Shown here: piece by piece, positions 48,760 to 60,855 of the stretch
Layout: each line of letters opens with the position of its first letter
Numbering within the stretch: the first letter of the stretch is position 1
Source of the DNA: Siphonodentalium dalli
Taxonomy: Eukaryota > Mollusca > Scaphopoda > Gadilida > Siphonodentaliidae
DNA: 64,000 nt
Direction of reading: 5' to 3'
NCBI GenBank assembly: GCA_032622095.1
Contig: CP136069.1
Coordinates: forward strand, 72,749,319-72,813,318
Translations under genes and position numbers: made by a program
Notes under the pieces: model-generated
What the model was told of the DNA's origin: nothing
Seen by the model: only the letters and a program-made list of their open reading frames with translations
The model's database searches: none

Positions 48760-50930
48760 AAATTGACTACAATCAAGATGGTTATTCATGTCTTTTTAGA
48801 AACACCAGCGCAGACATTATTATATTTTTCAAAACTATATATGTTCTAGAACACAGTTTTTTTTTTCTCAAATCGCTCGGATTAGCCAAACAACAGGAAA
48901 ATGTCAACTTTAGAAAAATATAAAGGTGCTTTTTCGTAACGGCATCAGTTTGCCCTAACCACATCATAGCAATTCAGGAACCACCAACATATTAGCAGGA
49001 CCACTTGACCACGGTGATAGTGGGCCAACATCATGTATCACCTATCACCAATGTAGTATGTATACCAATTACCAAGCAGTACCTGCATGTACATGTTGAT
49101 TGACATTCTCTCTAAAACCAGGGAACCAATATATATACGGCAATTTAATCAGCGATGTAATTGCGAGTATATATATACTAGTACTTTGTTTGCATCAGTA
49201 TACTTAGAAGTTACTAGTAAAGGCTATCGCATATCGTGTGGTGAATGCTGAATGAAACTGACTATTATCAAATACTTAGCTTGTTCTGAGTCCTGCAATG
49301 TGCGGGTGGGGGAACACCTTTGTGATTGTTAACTACGCTCTGGTAGTTTGAATCGATGAAACTTTTAGTTTGCAATTCGATTCGATTCCTTTTTTTAGGA
49401 ACTGCCGGCGGTCCATCATACATTCCTAATTTTATATTGTTTGTATATTTGGCTATTCATAAGACTGAAATTAATCGCTACGTTCATTCTAATGAACTCA
49501 CAAATATTATAACCATAACATCGCCGAGAACTGTGCTGGTATTCAATACATTGTGCTCATTTAGTATTAACAGTAATTATAATGCACATTATTAATGTAA
49601 AAATTACAACAGCAGATGCCTCAAACAACCAGCGACAGTACGCAGTTAACCAGCACCAGCCAATAGCCTGAATAGGCCATATTACGGAATACTTCCACTG
49701 ATGTTATTAATATTAGGTACGATTAATCGATTATAGTCGATTATTGATGACCGATTATCGATTATCAAAATCAATAATCGTGGCACCTCTACTTGGTTCA
49801 GCTTGGTATTTAGACGCACCCCATTGTTTCACACGGAATGGCGGTTAATCATTAATGGCGTTATCGTCCGATTCCGCGACGGTGTGGTTTATAGTACAGT
49901 GGAGTGGATGCACCCGCAGGCACTTTGTAGAAAACAATGTTTACATAATATATATATATATAGACAAGGCCAGACAACTTTCGGTTTCCGATTCAACTTG
50001 GGTGCACCATTGGACATGACACAATGAGACTGAATGGAGCGGAGGTACGAAATTTATCCAGTACGTTTATCGATTCGATGATATAAGTTATAACGAAAAT
50101 AGGTACACAATTCTGATTGACATCAAATTCCTATCGTCATATTCTCCAATTGAGATGTTATTAAATCAATCTAGACAGACCATGTTTCTTCCTATGCCTC
50201 AATTATAGAGCCATTCGCGATCAAGTCATCTTAGATGATGTATTCTAAGGAAATTAACAACTTCCCGCCATGAGGAAATGAGAAATAATTAACCTTTGAC
50301 CCCAAAGGAGCATTCGGTAATTAAACACATATTTAAAATTAGTTGATAATATATAAAATGGTTAATTGTATTAACAAGTTTGATTTACATACCTATATTG
50401 TGCAATACGGCGTTTTATAAAATAATGACATTATTATGTATATTATCAGGTTTATACTGTTAGTTGTAACAGATTGTTTATATATTAACATTGAATGATC
50501 CCTGTGAAATACCCGGAAGTACTTAGTCTGGTTATGGCGGACGAATCAAAATTGAAAATTTGAAAAATCGATAGTGTTTCTATGTGTTTTAGCTAGTTTT
50601 CCTCGTTGTCAAGAGTAAAAAAGTTGTATTCCAAAGAATAGGTAGGTGGCATAGAGAAAGGGGAACAAATTGTAGTTTTTTCAACGTCACCCATGTTGAG
50701 TTGTCAACAGAAAAGTTTATACAGTGAAAATTTACAAATTTGGAATTTTCAAATTAGTTACCAGACTCACACCAGGTGACTTAATTGTGTTAGTGGCGGG
50801 TTATATGATATCCAAAATATGAAGTTTAATTTGACAGTGCCAATTCAATCTAATTTCTCTGCCGGGGTTTTGTTTTTGTGAAAAGTGTGGATACCTTCGC
50901 GCATGCTGACAATACTCAATTATACAAAGG
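48760..50930. other. Intergenic or intronic stretch with little structure
   Basis: At 49716-49795 a TAGGTACGATTAATCG / CGTGGCACCTCTA pair with CGATTATCGATTATC between looks like a solo mini-hAT end. The (AT)n run at 49952-49965 is a microsatellite. Otherwise I see nothing that can be named. Confidence 0.35.
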
Positions 50931-50934
50931 AGGA

Positions 50935-51420
50935 GCGGATAGCTCAGTTGGTTTGTGGGCCGACCATGTGCCGAAAGCCACCAGGGACCGCAATGGAATT
51001 AAGTTCTCGTTTAGAGAACTTTTTGCGTTATCCCTGATGGTCTCAGGTCACATGAGTATTTCTATTTTTATACAGATTTCTGCCACATAATTTACCTTAT
51101 ATTCTGACGACAACCTCTATAAAATAAAATGATTTAATTCTTGAGATAAATCCTCTTACGGTATATATCAATTATTTACACAGTCTGAACTCTAACTGTC
51201 TCATCAGAACCCAACATATAACATATTTATATTTAATATATACTATTATAATTATAATATGTATATACTGTTGTGTATTATATTGATTCAACTTGTAAAC
51301 ATATCCATAATATGTATTCATGTACACATGTATAACCTGAACTATCAAAATAAAATCTAATCTAATCTAAATCTAATCTGAGCTACACCTTCGACACGGT
51401 CGAGGGTTCAAATCCGACAA
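50935..51420 (+). repeat. tRNA-derived SINE head split by a LINE tail
   Basis: GCGGATAGCTCAGTTGGTTT at 50935 contains a good A box (TAGCTCAGTTGG, 50940-50951). The matching B box GGTTCAAATCC is at 51405-51415. About 400 bp between them is a LINE 3' tail, GGGACCGCAATGGAATTAAG to (AATCT)n at 51350-51379. Together the outer parts resemble one tRNA-like promoter with an insertion. Confidence 0.6.
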
Positions 51421-51435
51421 AATATCGGTCGGACT

Positions 51436-51960
51436 TTGTGTCGCCATCTGCATTCCCAGTACCATGGGCATCACAAATCAATCATCGATGCCACGATCAG
51501 TCTAATGCAGAGAACAAAGATCCGTTTACAAGCAACCCAGAATAGGCTAGTAAGATACATTTTAGATCTAAATTGTAGGACACATATTGGCTATCCGGAA
51601 TTTCTAAAAGTAAATTGGCTGCCGGTATGTGAAAGAGTTAACTTTAGGAAATTGACAATGGTTATGAAGATCTCAGATAAGGAAGCCCTGGGCAGTATAT
51701 TTTAATGAACATTTCAAACGATCAAATAAAGAAGGGGAAATAAATGTTTCGGACAATGAGGCTGATCAATCTGAAACCCGGTCAGGTAAACTGAAATTCA
51801 TCCTCCCTCATGTAAGTTGTTATGGGAAAAAGTCTTTTTTCTACACAGGAATAAGACTTTGGAATACAGGTAGACTTGACAAAACTGTACATCTACCCAT
51901 TGACATCAAGTACGAAAATTTTGCATAAAAAAACATCTCATATCTAAACTGAAGGACCGA
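51436..51960 (+). pseudogene. LINE reverse transcriptase C-terminal fragment
   Basis: The frame at 51436-51705 reads LQATQNRLVRYILDLNCRTH and KVNWLPVCERVNFRKLTMVM, the conserved post-RT segment of CR1/RTE-style LINEs (normally QNRLVRFIL..LPPRTHIG..LNWLPV..RV). After 51705 a frameshift continues with SVRDPVR-like decayed coding. It is an old 5'-truncated copy. Confidence 0.75.
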
Positions 51961-52694
51961 GAGGAAGATCCCTTTCTGTACTACTGAATTGAAACTCTGA
52001 AAAAAAAATTGCCAATCAATTACTCATCTCTGCAATGTATATATATCTGCACGCAGTTGCCTTTGAGGATTGCCAGCTCGATGAGGGACAAAGGGTGGTA
52101 GTCATGGTATGCTTTTAATAATCACACTTTATATAGGCACATGTTGAATGAGTATTTATTACTGCTCTATTCGTTTATTTTTCACCTGTTTTGTCCCACA
52201 CCGAGCTGACATCCTTAAAGTTATCGCAGAGCAAGAGGGATGTCTGTGGATTCTGAGATGGTCTACGTGGTCGTTTTGAGCGACAAGTTGGCACTCGCCA
52301 TTCCATCATTTACAAAGTCACCGAACCGACACAGAACCCACAGGCACCCCTTGCAGCAGCATTAATATTAATATAATTTAATATAATATTATATCGGTCA
52401 GTATTCATAGACCCGGTGAATGAGACGATTGATAGACTTGTTATGTATAATGGATCTGCCAGGCGTCTCATCCACCTGGTCGGCGAAAAGAACATTTCTT
52501 TTAAAATAAACATATTCACAATCATAAGATTACTTGTAAATGTAGCACTTACGACGATAAATTATATTATCCATATTGATGATGGCATTATCAATGTATA
52601 ATATTAACATATTAACATTGATGTCATTACCATTATTTTTTAGTATTTTAAAATGGAGAATTTTCTTAGTAACTATATTGTCTGCCTCGTGGCC

Positions 52695-52997
52695 GGTAGC
52701 ATATCAGGGGACCACAATGGAATTAAGCCTTCGAGTGCTTTTTGTGCCATCCCCGATATCTAGCTGTGCATGTACTCTACGATTTTTCTAAATTTCAGCC
52801 ATCATACCATTGGTATTCACTTAGACTTCTTTACAGCCTCATATTTGCTTAAAAATTTGTGATTTCTTATATAGCCTAACAACTGAAATTATGTTAAAAA
52901 CTCCTATTTATTTGCTTGTAATTCATTATATTTGTAACCTGTTAAAACAATATACATGTATGTCTTTATATAAAAAATAAATCAATCAATCAATCAA
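52695..52997 (+). mobile_element. LINE 3' tail ending in (ATCA)n
   Basis: GGGGACCACAATGGAATTAA and GTGCCATCCCCGATATCTAG begin it; it ends AAATAAATCAATCAATCAAT. The start matches the LINE tail at 50980-51379. This is the 3' UTR of a CR1-like element, heavily 5'-truncated. Positions 52000-52690 show nothing further recognised. Confidence 0.65.
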
Positions 52998-53327
52998 AAA
53001 GTGATCTGAGAAAGATTCCAGAAGCCAGAGTCTCAGACAAAATTTGAAAAAGTGCGTACTGGACTAACTTCGTACCTCTGCTCCTCTACACTTGGCACAC
53101 CGTCGGATCGGGAGCCGACGCTAATGGCTGTCCCGTGTGCAACAATGTGCGCACGTTAAAGATCCCTACCGTGGCGAAGAAGTCACAGGTTCGGCAAAAA
53201 CTAAAAACTTCCTGGAAAAATTGTGGATCTACTCGATCCCGTCCTGTAAAAGCCAGCCTTGGTCACTAGGACGTAACAACTACAGATACAGATACTTTAT
53301 AATTATAGCCTAGGGAAAGTCTAGGCG

Positions 53328-54680
53328 TAGCCGAGAGGTAGGCTCCCAGATAGCATGACATGGTTGGGCCAACGTTGGCACAACCACCCTCTGAATGGTT
53401 GGGCCAGCGTAATTTTGCTCATGGGGTCAACGTATTGGGCCTACGTTGGGCCATATATACAGAGCATTGGGCCAACGTTGATATCCAGACCACATGCATG
53501 GTTGGGATAACGTTGGCCCAACATTGGAAACTAAACCCTTTGTTGGCATAACGTTGACCCAACAGAAGGACAACTAAATTGGTTGGCATAACGTACATTG
53601 GGGATTTTTTTTTTTGTCATCCAATAATCCGTTCATAATTCAGTTACCACCGTCAGCCACCATGTCACTATCTGATGCAAGTTTGTGAGAAACTATACTA
53701 TGCAAGTCAGTAAGTATTTTTAGCTATAACTTATTTGTACGCCATGCAAACATTCAGAACTTTGTGATTCCGAGAAAAATATTGAGAAAATAATTAATTT
53801 TACACAAAAGAGTAGTTTCTCACAAACTTAAACCTACCTCGGATAGCGACCTGATAACCAATGGTGGCATCTAAAGAACGAACAAATCCTTGAATTCCAA
53901 ATTAGAGAAACTGAATCCTTTATTTGCTAAAATCAATACCAGCAGCAACATTGAACGAGAATCAGAACAAAGCGTGCAATAAGAAAAGCAGACTCCTCAT
54001 CCGTTGTGCATGTGCGTAGAGCTTTCTATGTCATTTACATTGGCATTTCGTTGGGCCAACGATATATCAACCGACACCATCCAACGTATTTTATGACATA
54101 TATCGTAGCATATTTTGTGTCAGCAATGATTGCACGTGTGTTTACGGAACATAAAGTATCGACATATCGTTGAGATGTATATCACATGTATGTACGCTAT
54201 ATGTAATTGGACTGCCATGAAGCTGTTAGCGTTGGTCCAACATTGGACCAATGTTATAATTCCAACTGTTGCATTGGAGGAATACCTTAATTGGGGTCAA
54301 CCAAAGGCCAACAACGTAAACCCAAATAATGTGATGTGCACAGTAAATTCCATTTTCATGTTGGCGTTGGCCCAACATTATAATTTCAACGGTTGGGAGG
54401 AATACATGTGCGTTGGGCCAACCAAGGCCCAACCCAACCAATTTACTGCAGATAATTCCGTTGGCATGTTCGCGTTGGCCCAATGTTGGGCCAACGTTAC
54501 ATGTATATTACCAACGGTTGGGAGAAATACGTTGGGCCAACCAAGGGCCAACAACGTCAACCCAACCAAACATAATTCCAACCGTGCCGACATTATGCCA
54601 ACGTTGGCCCAACGTAATTATGCTATCTGGGCTAGCTTGTCTCTCGAGTCTTGTGCTAGTGGACTGGGGATTGCAACCTG
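53328..54680 (+). repeat. Second tRNA-derived SINE head, split by a TIR element
   Basis: A box TAGCCGAGAGG is at 53328-53338; B-box-like GGATTGCAACC is at 54668-54678. Joining 53342 to 54632 (with one CT) gives GAGGTAGGCTAGCTTGTCTC, a continuous tRNA-like head (Leu/Ser type spacing). Between lies the element at 53345-54631. Confidence 0.6.
53345..54631. mobile_element. TIR element with GTTGGGCCAAC palindromes and 2-bp TSD
   Basis: Ends CCCAGATAGCAT and ATGCTATCTGGG with CT on both outer sides (53343-53344 and 54632-54633). Both end regions are packed with GTTGGGCCAACGTTGG-type palindromes. The middle (53600-54040) has an AGTTTGTGAGAAACTA / TTTCTCACAAACTTA inverted pair. Open frames in it (such as 54130-54795) reflect the repeats. 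The superfamily is not certain. Confidence 0.75.
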
Positions 54681-55599
54681 GTCAGGGTATTCTGACAAAA
54701 ATCGGAACTCTGTCAGATACCAAGTTTGTCAGGCTGAAAAGTCTCAGTCGGGTGTAAGCTCAGGTCAGCACAAAAAACTGTTATTCCTCATTTAACAATG
54801 TAATTGTCAGACAAAATGTATTTGGAATTAATTTTGCAAAATTGGAAGAATATACCACACCCTATATTAAAGCCTGAATAACATATGGGGCAATTCCATG
54901 AAGAAGAATGAAATTTGTGAAAAAAATAAATCTCTCAAATTGACTAAACAGTTTGTACATGTGTTCAAGTTATTGAAAAAAGTTTTTTTCTCTATCATAT
55001 TCGTCGTTTTAGTGATGAAAACTTATGTCATTGTTAACCCACTTGCGCTTCTAAAATATCTGACAAAAGTGGTTTGTAAATAAATGAGCAAATAATAACA
55101 ATTTCTAAAGATTGGCCTATAGCCCTATACGATTTAAGTATTTAAATAGGTAGATTCATGCTATAACACATTTTAGGCTGATATTCCTGTCCATGATGTC
55201 CATGTGAGAAAAAATAGGTTTTCAGATAACTCAATACTAGATGTAATGTCAGTCACGAAAATACAATTATTTTTGTTATAAAATTCTAATGCATGACTAT
55301 ATAACAACCATATCTTAGATACACTCAATATACTTGAGCCTGAATGAGGTTGTGTGCTGGTAATTTTAATGCAAAATTAATTAAAATACCTGCTTTCAGT
55401 GCTTTGAGCAAATTTATTCGCTGTGCGCCGCAGCTGAGTTTTTCACATCACTTTAATATTTGCTATGTTTGAATTTTGTTGCATTCATTGCCATATTTCC
55501 GTGTTTTGTTTGCCCAAGGCTGGAAGCATGCTTGTAAGTTGGTAATGTTTTCCCAGGTATGTAGGCAAATTGGAAACATTTATGTTTTTATACCCTGAC

Positions 55600-56195
55600 T
55601 CTCGAAGAGAATGGGAGTATACTGGATTGACCTCATCCATCTGTCTGCTGGACATTTATTCTTTTGTTTTTCTTTCCGTCTCTCTGTCCGGCAGATATCT
55701 CAAAACAACTGGTGTCGGATCTGAATGAAATTTGGTATGGATGTTCACTACTATGAGAGCATTCAACGTAGTGTTCAATTTTTGTTTTAGAGTTTTTCAT
55801 CTTTGTTTATCTGGAATTGTTGGGTTTTTTTGTCCGTCCGAGCAGATATCGCCACCACCGGTTAACGAATCTCAATGAAATTTGGTATGGATGTTCATAG
55901 TTTTTTTCCGGTTTTCCGTTTTGGAATTATACATATTTGTTTATTAGGAAATGTTTGTTTTTTGTCTGTCTCCACCACCAGTTGACGGATATCAATGACA
56001 TTTGATATGGATGTTCACTACTATGATGGCAATCAATTGAGTGTTCAATCATTATGTTCGTTTTTTCCTTTCTAGAGATATTTATCTTTGTTTATTTGAA
56101 AATGTTTTTTTTTTCTTCTTGAGCAGATATCTCAATTAGACTTTATCAGTTCAAATTAGCCACCGTGGGGGCATGCCAGCACTGCTGGTGCAACC
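55600..56195. repeat. Inverted relative of the repeat at 26810-27165
   Basis: GGGAGTATACTGGATTGACC at the left, then three sub-copies of AATGAAATTTGGTATGGATG-like sequence each followed by TTCACTACTATGA and ATCTTTGTTTATyTGGAA. It ends with CTGGTGCAACCTCTTG. Function unknown. 54800-55590 shows nothing recognised. Confidence 0.6.
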
Positions 56196-56639
56196 TCTTG
56201 TTTATTATGGTCTGATCTGTCTTTCAGTGTGAGCATTTTATATTACGGATGAAGAATGGAGTCGAGACTAGGACAGAATATATTAAGTCATAGTTTAGAT
56301 TCTCGGTCTTGGCCTCCTGACATCAGTATGAAGCCATATCAAGTCGACCTCTCCGCTCCAGAAGTCCATGCTTCTAATGTGAGTAGATGTTACTAATTGT
56401 AGATCTAAAGGACAGTGTTTGGTAGTTGTTTGATTTAGGGTCCTGTGAATATTCAAATATGATTGAACTGAATACACAATATTCACAAATCAAATAGAAT
56501 ATAAAGTTCGGTGACCGTTAGCGATTAGCGAGAAAACCTCATGTTTTTGCGTCCGGTAAATAACATATCGTAACCATTTCTTGTACATGTATAGAAATAA
56601 GTTTATAAATTTGTAGTTTGCGTGGAATAATTTGTGTAA

Positions 56640-58715
56640 TTTTTGTATCAACTCCCCAAAAATAAATCAAAGATCTTTGTCAGGATATTCGATACAACAA
56701 TATATCAGAGGACGGTAAGTATACACCGTAATGAGAATAATCATTGGCTCTAGGCTTATTATTCGTGCTTTCGCAGAACTTTTGTATAGGCACCAATAAT
56801 TATATTTAAAAACCCGATTTCAGGTTGGACATCAAAGATAACCATTGCGGTCCCAATTCTGGAAATAGATGTGAATCTATATATACATACATGAATATCT
56901 GATTGAGTATGGGGTTCTATTAGTACTTATTAACACAGAAAATGAGCTATTAAATGACATCATTGCATATAAATCTGTTTATATTTAGAAACACACTGAG
57001 GTACTTCCCATGCGGACAGCATGTTTGGTTTAAATAAAAGTTCCACGTATATGCTCTTTGTTGGAATGCCAATATATGACACATGTGTACATGTTCCGCT
57101 ATCCTCAAAGTAAATTGACTTGAAAAATAGGTGATACCACAGTAATTACCACGGAATTACTGGTAGTATACGGTATCCACAGTGGTATCAAGATATATAC
57201 ATTTATGTAAGATTAAACAAATAAATAAACATTAACTAATAGGTGATACCACAGCAATTACCACGGAATTACTGGTAGTATACGGTATCCACAGTGGTAT
57301 CAAGATATATACATTTATGTAAGATTAAACAAATAAATAAACATTAACTAACCACCAACTGTCAGTTAATAGCCACCAGGAACTGCTAAGAAAAACGTCA
57401 ATGTTTCCCAATTAAATTATTATTTTCGTTTTTTCACATTATGAGAAGGGGCATGGATAATTCTATTCATTAACAGCACCATTTCGATTTTATATAAATG
57501 TATAGCGTCCGGTGTCTTCTGGTATCAAGTGTGAATCATCAAAAGTTGACAGAATGTGGCATCAATGTTATGATAAGTAGATAGAAATTGCCGTTGTTCT
57601 CGTGATGGTCATCAGCAACAACTTTGTATTAAGTTATCCCATAAAATATATATTTCAAGCTAAATTTTATTTACAAATTACTATAAATTCGGCACCATGA
57701 GGTGACTGTTTACCCCTTCTCATCAACATTTTTGGCGATTTTCATATGCATAAAAACGGAATACAGTCTGACCCTTATGCAAATAAACGATTAAAAATAG
57801 TTTTTTTGTATGAGAAAATGGTTTGGTGGATGCATATTTTATGCAAATAGCCGAATTATGGATTTAAACGATATGCAATTAACTTAAATTGACTGTATCT
57901 TCTTAATTCTAAGACTGAGTTTGGCTAGCAACTTGAAATTGACTTCAAGACGAACCAATTTAATAATTAGGGTATGTTTATATCTCTACGGCAATGTCAG
58001 GGATAATACCCGGATGTGTGCTTCTTACATAACACTGCTTTTTGCCCGATCGCATGTGTGGGGAATATTCCGACAATAAAGATAGCATCGTGAATGTAAA
58101 CAGAGATATTCGATAGATATTCGGCGGCGATTGTCAAATCGAGTGCAAATTGAATACTCGGGTCGAATCGAATATCATTCTGGTAGCTTGATATAAGTTT
58201 TACTTATTTGAAGTTTCGATGGATATTGTGAGTGAATATTTGAATATTCCTACTGAAGATTATTGAATTCTGAATCATATTACATTGTATTGTCATTCGA
58301 ACAAAGAATGTACATGTGGAACTTTGATATAAACCAAATGTGCTGTCTGTTTCCAATTCCGCATGGGGAGTGCCTCAGCATGTTTCTAAATATAAACATA
58401 TGCAGTGATGTCATTTCATAGTTAATTTTACTGTGTTAACAAGTACTATAAATGTAACCCCATACTGAATCAGATATATAGATTCACATCTATTTCCAGA
58501 ATTAGGTAATGCTTATTATTGACATCCAACCTGAAATCGGGTCATTAAATAGAATTATTGGTGCCTAAACAACAGCTCTGCGAACATGCGTATAATGGGC
58601 CATGGCAATGATGATTATTCTCATTAGGGTGTGTACTTACCTTTCTCTGATTTATTGTTGTATCTAATATCCCAACAAAGAACTTTGATTTCTTTTAGGG
58701 GAGTTAATGCAAAAA
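56640..58715. mobile_element. Fold-back element with 400-bp inverted arms
   Basis: The left arm (56640-57085) is the reverse complement of the right arm (58265-58712): ATCAACTCCCCAAAAATAAA against the TTTAGGGGAGTTAATGCAAA side, ATGAGAATAATCATTG against CAATGATGATTATTCTCAT, and GACAGCATGTTTGGTTTAAA against its partner. The centre contains a direct duplication (57129-57347). No transposase frame is seen. Confidence 0.75.
57129..57347. repeat. Tandem duplication, 2 x 110 bp
   Basis: AATAGGTGATACCACAGTAA to ATAAACATTAACTA is present twice, head to tail, with one or two differences. Each unit contains GATACCAC ... GTGGTATC inverted ends around AATTACCACGGAATTACTGG. Confidence 0.85.
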
Positions 58716-58910
58716 TTGGAACAATGTATTGAACACAAACTACAACATTTTTTAACTTATTATTTCTATACATGTATTCCTACTGAAGATTATTGAAAAA
58801 TCTCAATGTGGTGGGACTGGTGGCTCAAAACATTCTTGATGCTGGTTGTTTTAGTAATAATACCCCTTCCACTGTCCTCCCCATCCCTGGACATTTCCCC
58901 CAACCTACAG

Positions 58911-59133
58911 TAATGCTCTAATTAATCGACCCCTTAACCACAGCAGAATTATTGGTAACTTTTCAGGATTTAGTCGGAAATATGGGTTGTTGCCATTCAT
59001 CGGAAAGCTCTCAGTGAGAGCTTTCCGATGAATGGCAACAAGCCATATTTGCCATATTTCCGACTAAATCCTGAAAAGTTACCCATAATTCTGCTGTGGT
59101 TAAGAAGTCGATTACTTAGAGCATTACTGTACA
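58911..59133. mobile_element. TA-flanked hairpin MITE, full-length copy (mariner-like)
   Basis: ACAGTAATGCTCTAATTAAT at the left pairs with the right end (AGAGCATTACTGT). The arms are about 105 bp and meet at GAAAGCTCTCAGTGAGAGCTTTC-like sequence. The right arm has a small extra GCCATATTT duplication. Flanked by TA. Confidence 0.8.
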
Positions 59134-59269
59134 TATATATCCAAACTCTGTCAACAATAGCCTGACCAACCACATACATGTGTACTAGTATTTTCCGGAA
59201 ATCCTAGATATTTGGGTCAGTGTTTTGTCTGAGGACTCAACTTTGCTTGAGCTTGTATTCCCCTCATTT

Positions 59270-59420
59270 TTAAGTAAATTTTTTTTTAAACTTGGCATAG
59301 TGTATGGAGGTTTTTTTTTTGGTGGTTGGTTCCGGTTTCAGTCTTATTTAAAAAAAAACTGCGGTTTCGGTTTGGTTTTCGGTTTGGTTTTCGGTTTTAT
59401 TTCAAAATTCAATAAACCTA
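59270..59420. repeat. GGTTTCGGTTTGGTTTTCGG fragment
   Basis: CGGTTTCGGTTTGGTTTTCG repeated with T/A runs closely resembles the subterminal part of hAT element B (7823-7920). Likely one end of a related element; the partner end was not found. The open frame across it is not a gene. From 59500 to 60030 I see nothing recognised. Confidence 0.5.
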
Positions 59421-60035
59421 CTGCTGAGCCTATTGTACTGACTAGGTTTTTCTTAGCACGTTCTTCATCTGTATGGATTTTGATATTGTTTAGTTAACCC
59501 TTTCCAATCTTGTTTTTAAATAGAATTCACTCAAGCTGCGATTACTCAAAAATTTGTCATCTGGGCTTGATCCGATATATATTAACAGAGTTATGGCCCT
59601 TTATAATTCAAGTAACTGATAATGTAATTATTACCTGTTTGCCACTGTGAGATTTGAAGAGAACATCTCTTCACCCAGAGCATGTCAATTATTAGTTATT
59701 TTTAGCTGCACACGCAGTCCTCCTCACGAAGAATTCCTCGCGGGAGCAATAAATTACTCCTGCATAACAACTTACGCCCACAATTCAGAAATGAACAAAT
59801 GTTCATAGCATTGGTAAATTAAATAGTTATTACCATATTGCATATTAAAATTCACAATGTACATCTTATTGTTTCTACTTTGTGTTTGTGTTCACTTAAA
59901 TTATTATTCCCAGGGGTCTTTATCACTGTTTATATTACAATGAATTGAATGCCAAGTCAATTAGGGTCCATGACATTTTATTAATAAATTATTCAATTAA
60001 AATCAATCTATGAAACAATACTAGTACTAGTTGTA

Positions 60036-60239
60036 CTATATTCGGCATCGAGTTGCTCGAAATACACAGCACTCAGGTGGCTTTTGGTGTTTAAGTGCCG
60101 ATCCAGAGTCCATAAAAGACGAACCGGCTGCCATTTCGTCAAACTGTTTTAAGGCTTTACCGGTAAGTTTTTTTCCAAACGCGGTCCGAATACTTGGCGT
60201 ATGCTTTCTAGTAAGCTTTTGTGACAATTGTTTTGCCAT
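60036..60239 (-). CDS. Small basic open frame, 67 residues, unassigned
   Basis: From ATG 60239 it reads MAKQLSQKLTRKHTPSIRTA, KKLTGKALKQFDEMAAG, and ends FRATRCRI with a TAG stop. It is on the RFC1 strand, in a locally less AT-rich stretch with CGGCGCTTTAG and GCGGGCGCGAGCGC upstream near 60400-60470, which could be a promoter. I do not recognise the family. The opposite frame at 60031-60291 is equally long, so coding status is uncertain. Confidence 0.35.
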   Translation of the reverse strand: MAKQLSQKLTRKHTPSIRTAFGKKLTGKALKQFDEMAAGSSFMDSGSALKHQKPPECCVFRATRCRI

Positions 60240-60855
60240 CCCTGTACTCAGTCTCGTAACCAAAAGATTGTTTAAACTCCATGATCACTGATGATAGGAA
60301 CGTTGACAGGAAAACCATGATTATTTATTTCATTTTCAAAATGTGGGTGCGTTCGATACACTTTCCCGGAGTTTCCGGCCAGAAACTCATACTAAAGCGC
60401 CGGTTTCCACTATGAAAAGAAGATGGGAGTGATACTTTGCGGATGGGAAATCAAATTTGCGGGCGCGAGCGCAATAGTGCCCACTTCGTGAGCAGGACTG
60501 ACACCAGATTGAGATAGTACATGGCCAGCCTTGGTGGCTAGCAGACTTTGTTTATCAAATCTGTCAAAAAATATAATTAATGGATGGCTTTCTATTCTGT
60601 TCTGTGCAATATTAAGTTAACCCCTTTGTTGAAACTGGTTCATTAGTTAATGTACACTCAATAAGACACTTATTCCAAAAGTCCAAATTGGAATAGTCCA
60701 TTGTTTATTTGTCGGGATGTTTTACATGTACATATATTGCTATTTACAGACATTGTTGTTTACAGACACCCTATCTTATCTTAGAAATAAATTAACACAC
60801 CCATTCCGTATTTCCATCATATATCATTGCAAATGGTTAACCCGCTTCACACATT

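Noticed and set aside
50935-51415. Functional tRNA gene
   Set aside because: The A and B boxes are separated by a LINE tail and no complete cloverleaf can be formed, so it is a SINE relic.
52801-52830. Candidate RFC1 exon 1 (ATG followed by GTATGA on the minus strand)
   Set aside because: The site lies within a LINE 3' tail and has no supporting upstream context.
54130-54795. 221-residue plus-strand frame
   Set aside because: It is composed of translated GTTGGGCCAAC palindromes and crosses the element border into a SINE.
59225-59497. 90-residue plus-strand frame
   Set aside because: The Phe/Gly-rich sequence arises from the GGTTTCGGTTT repeat fragment.
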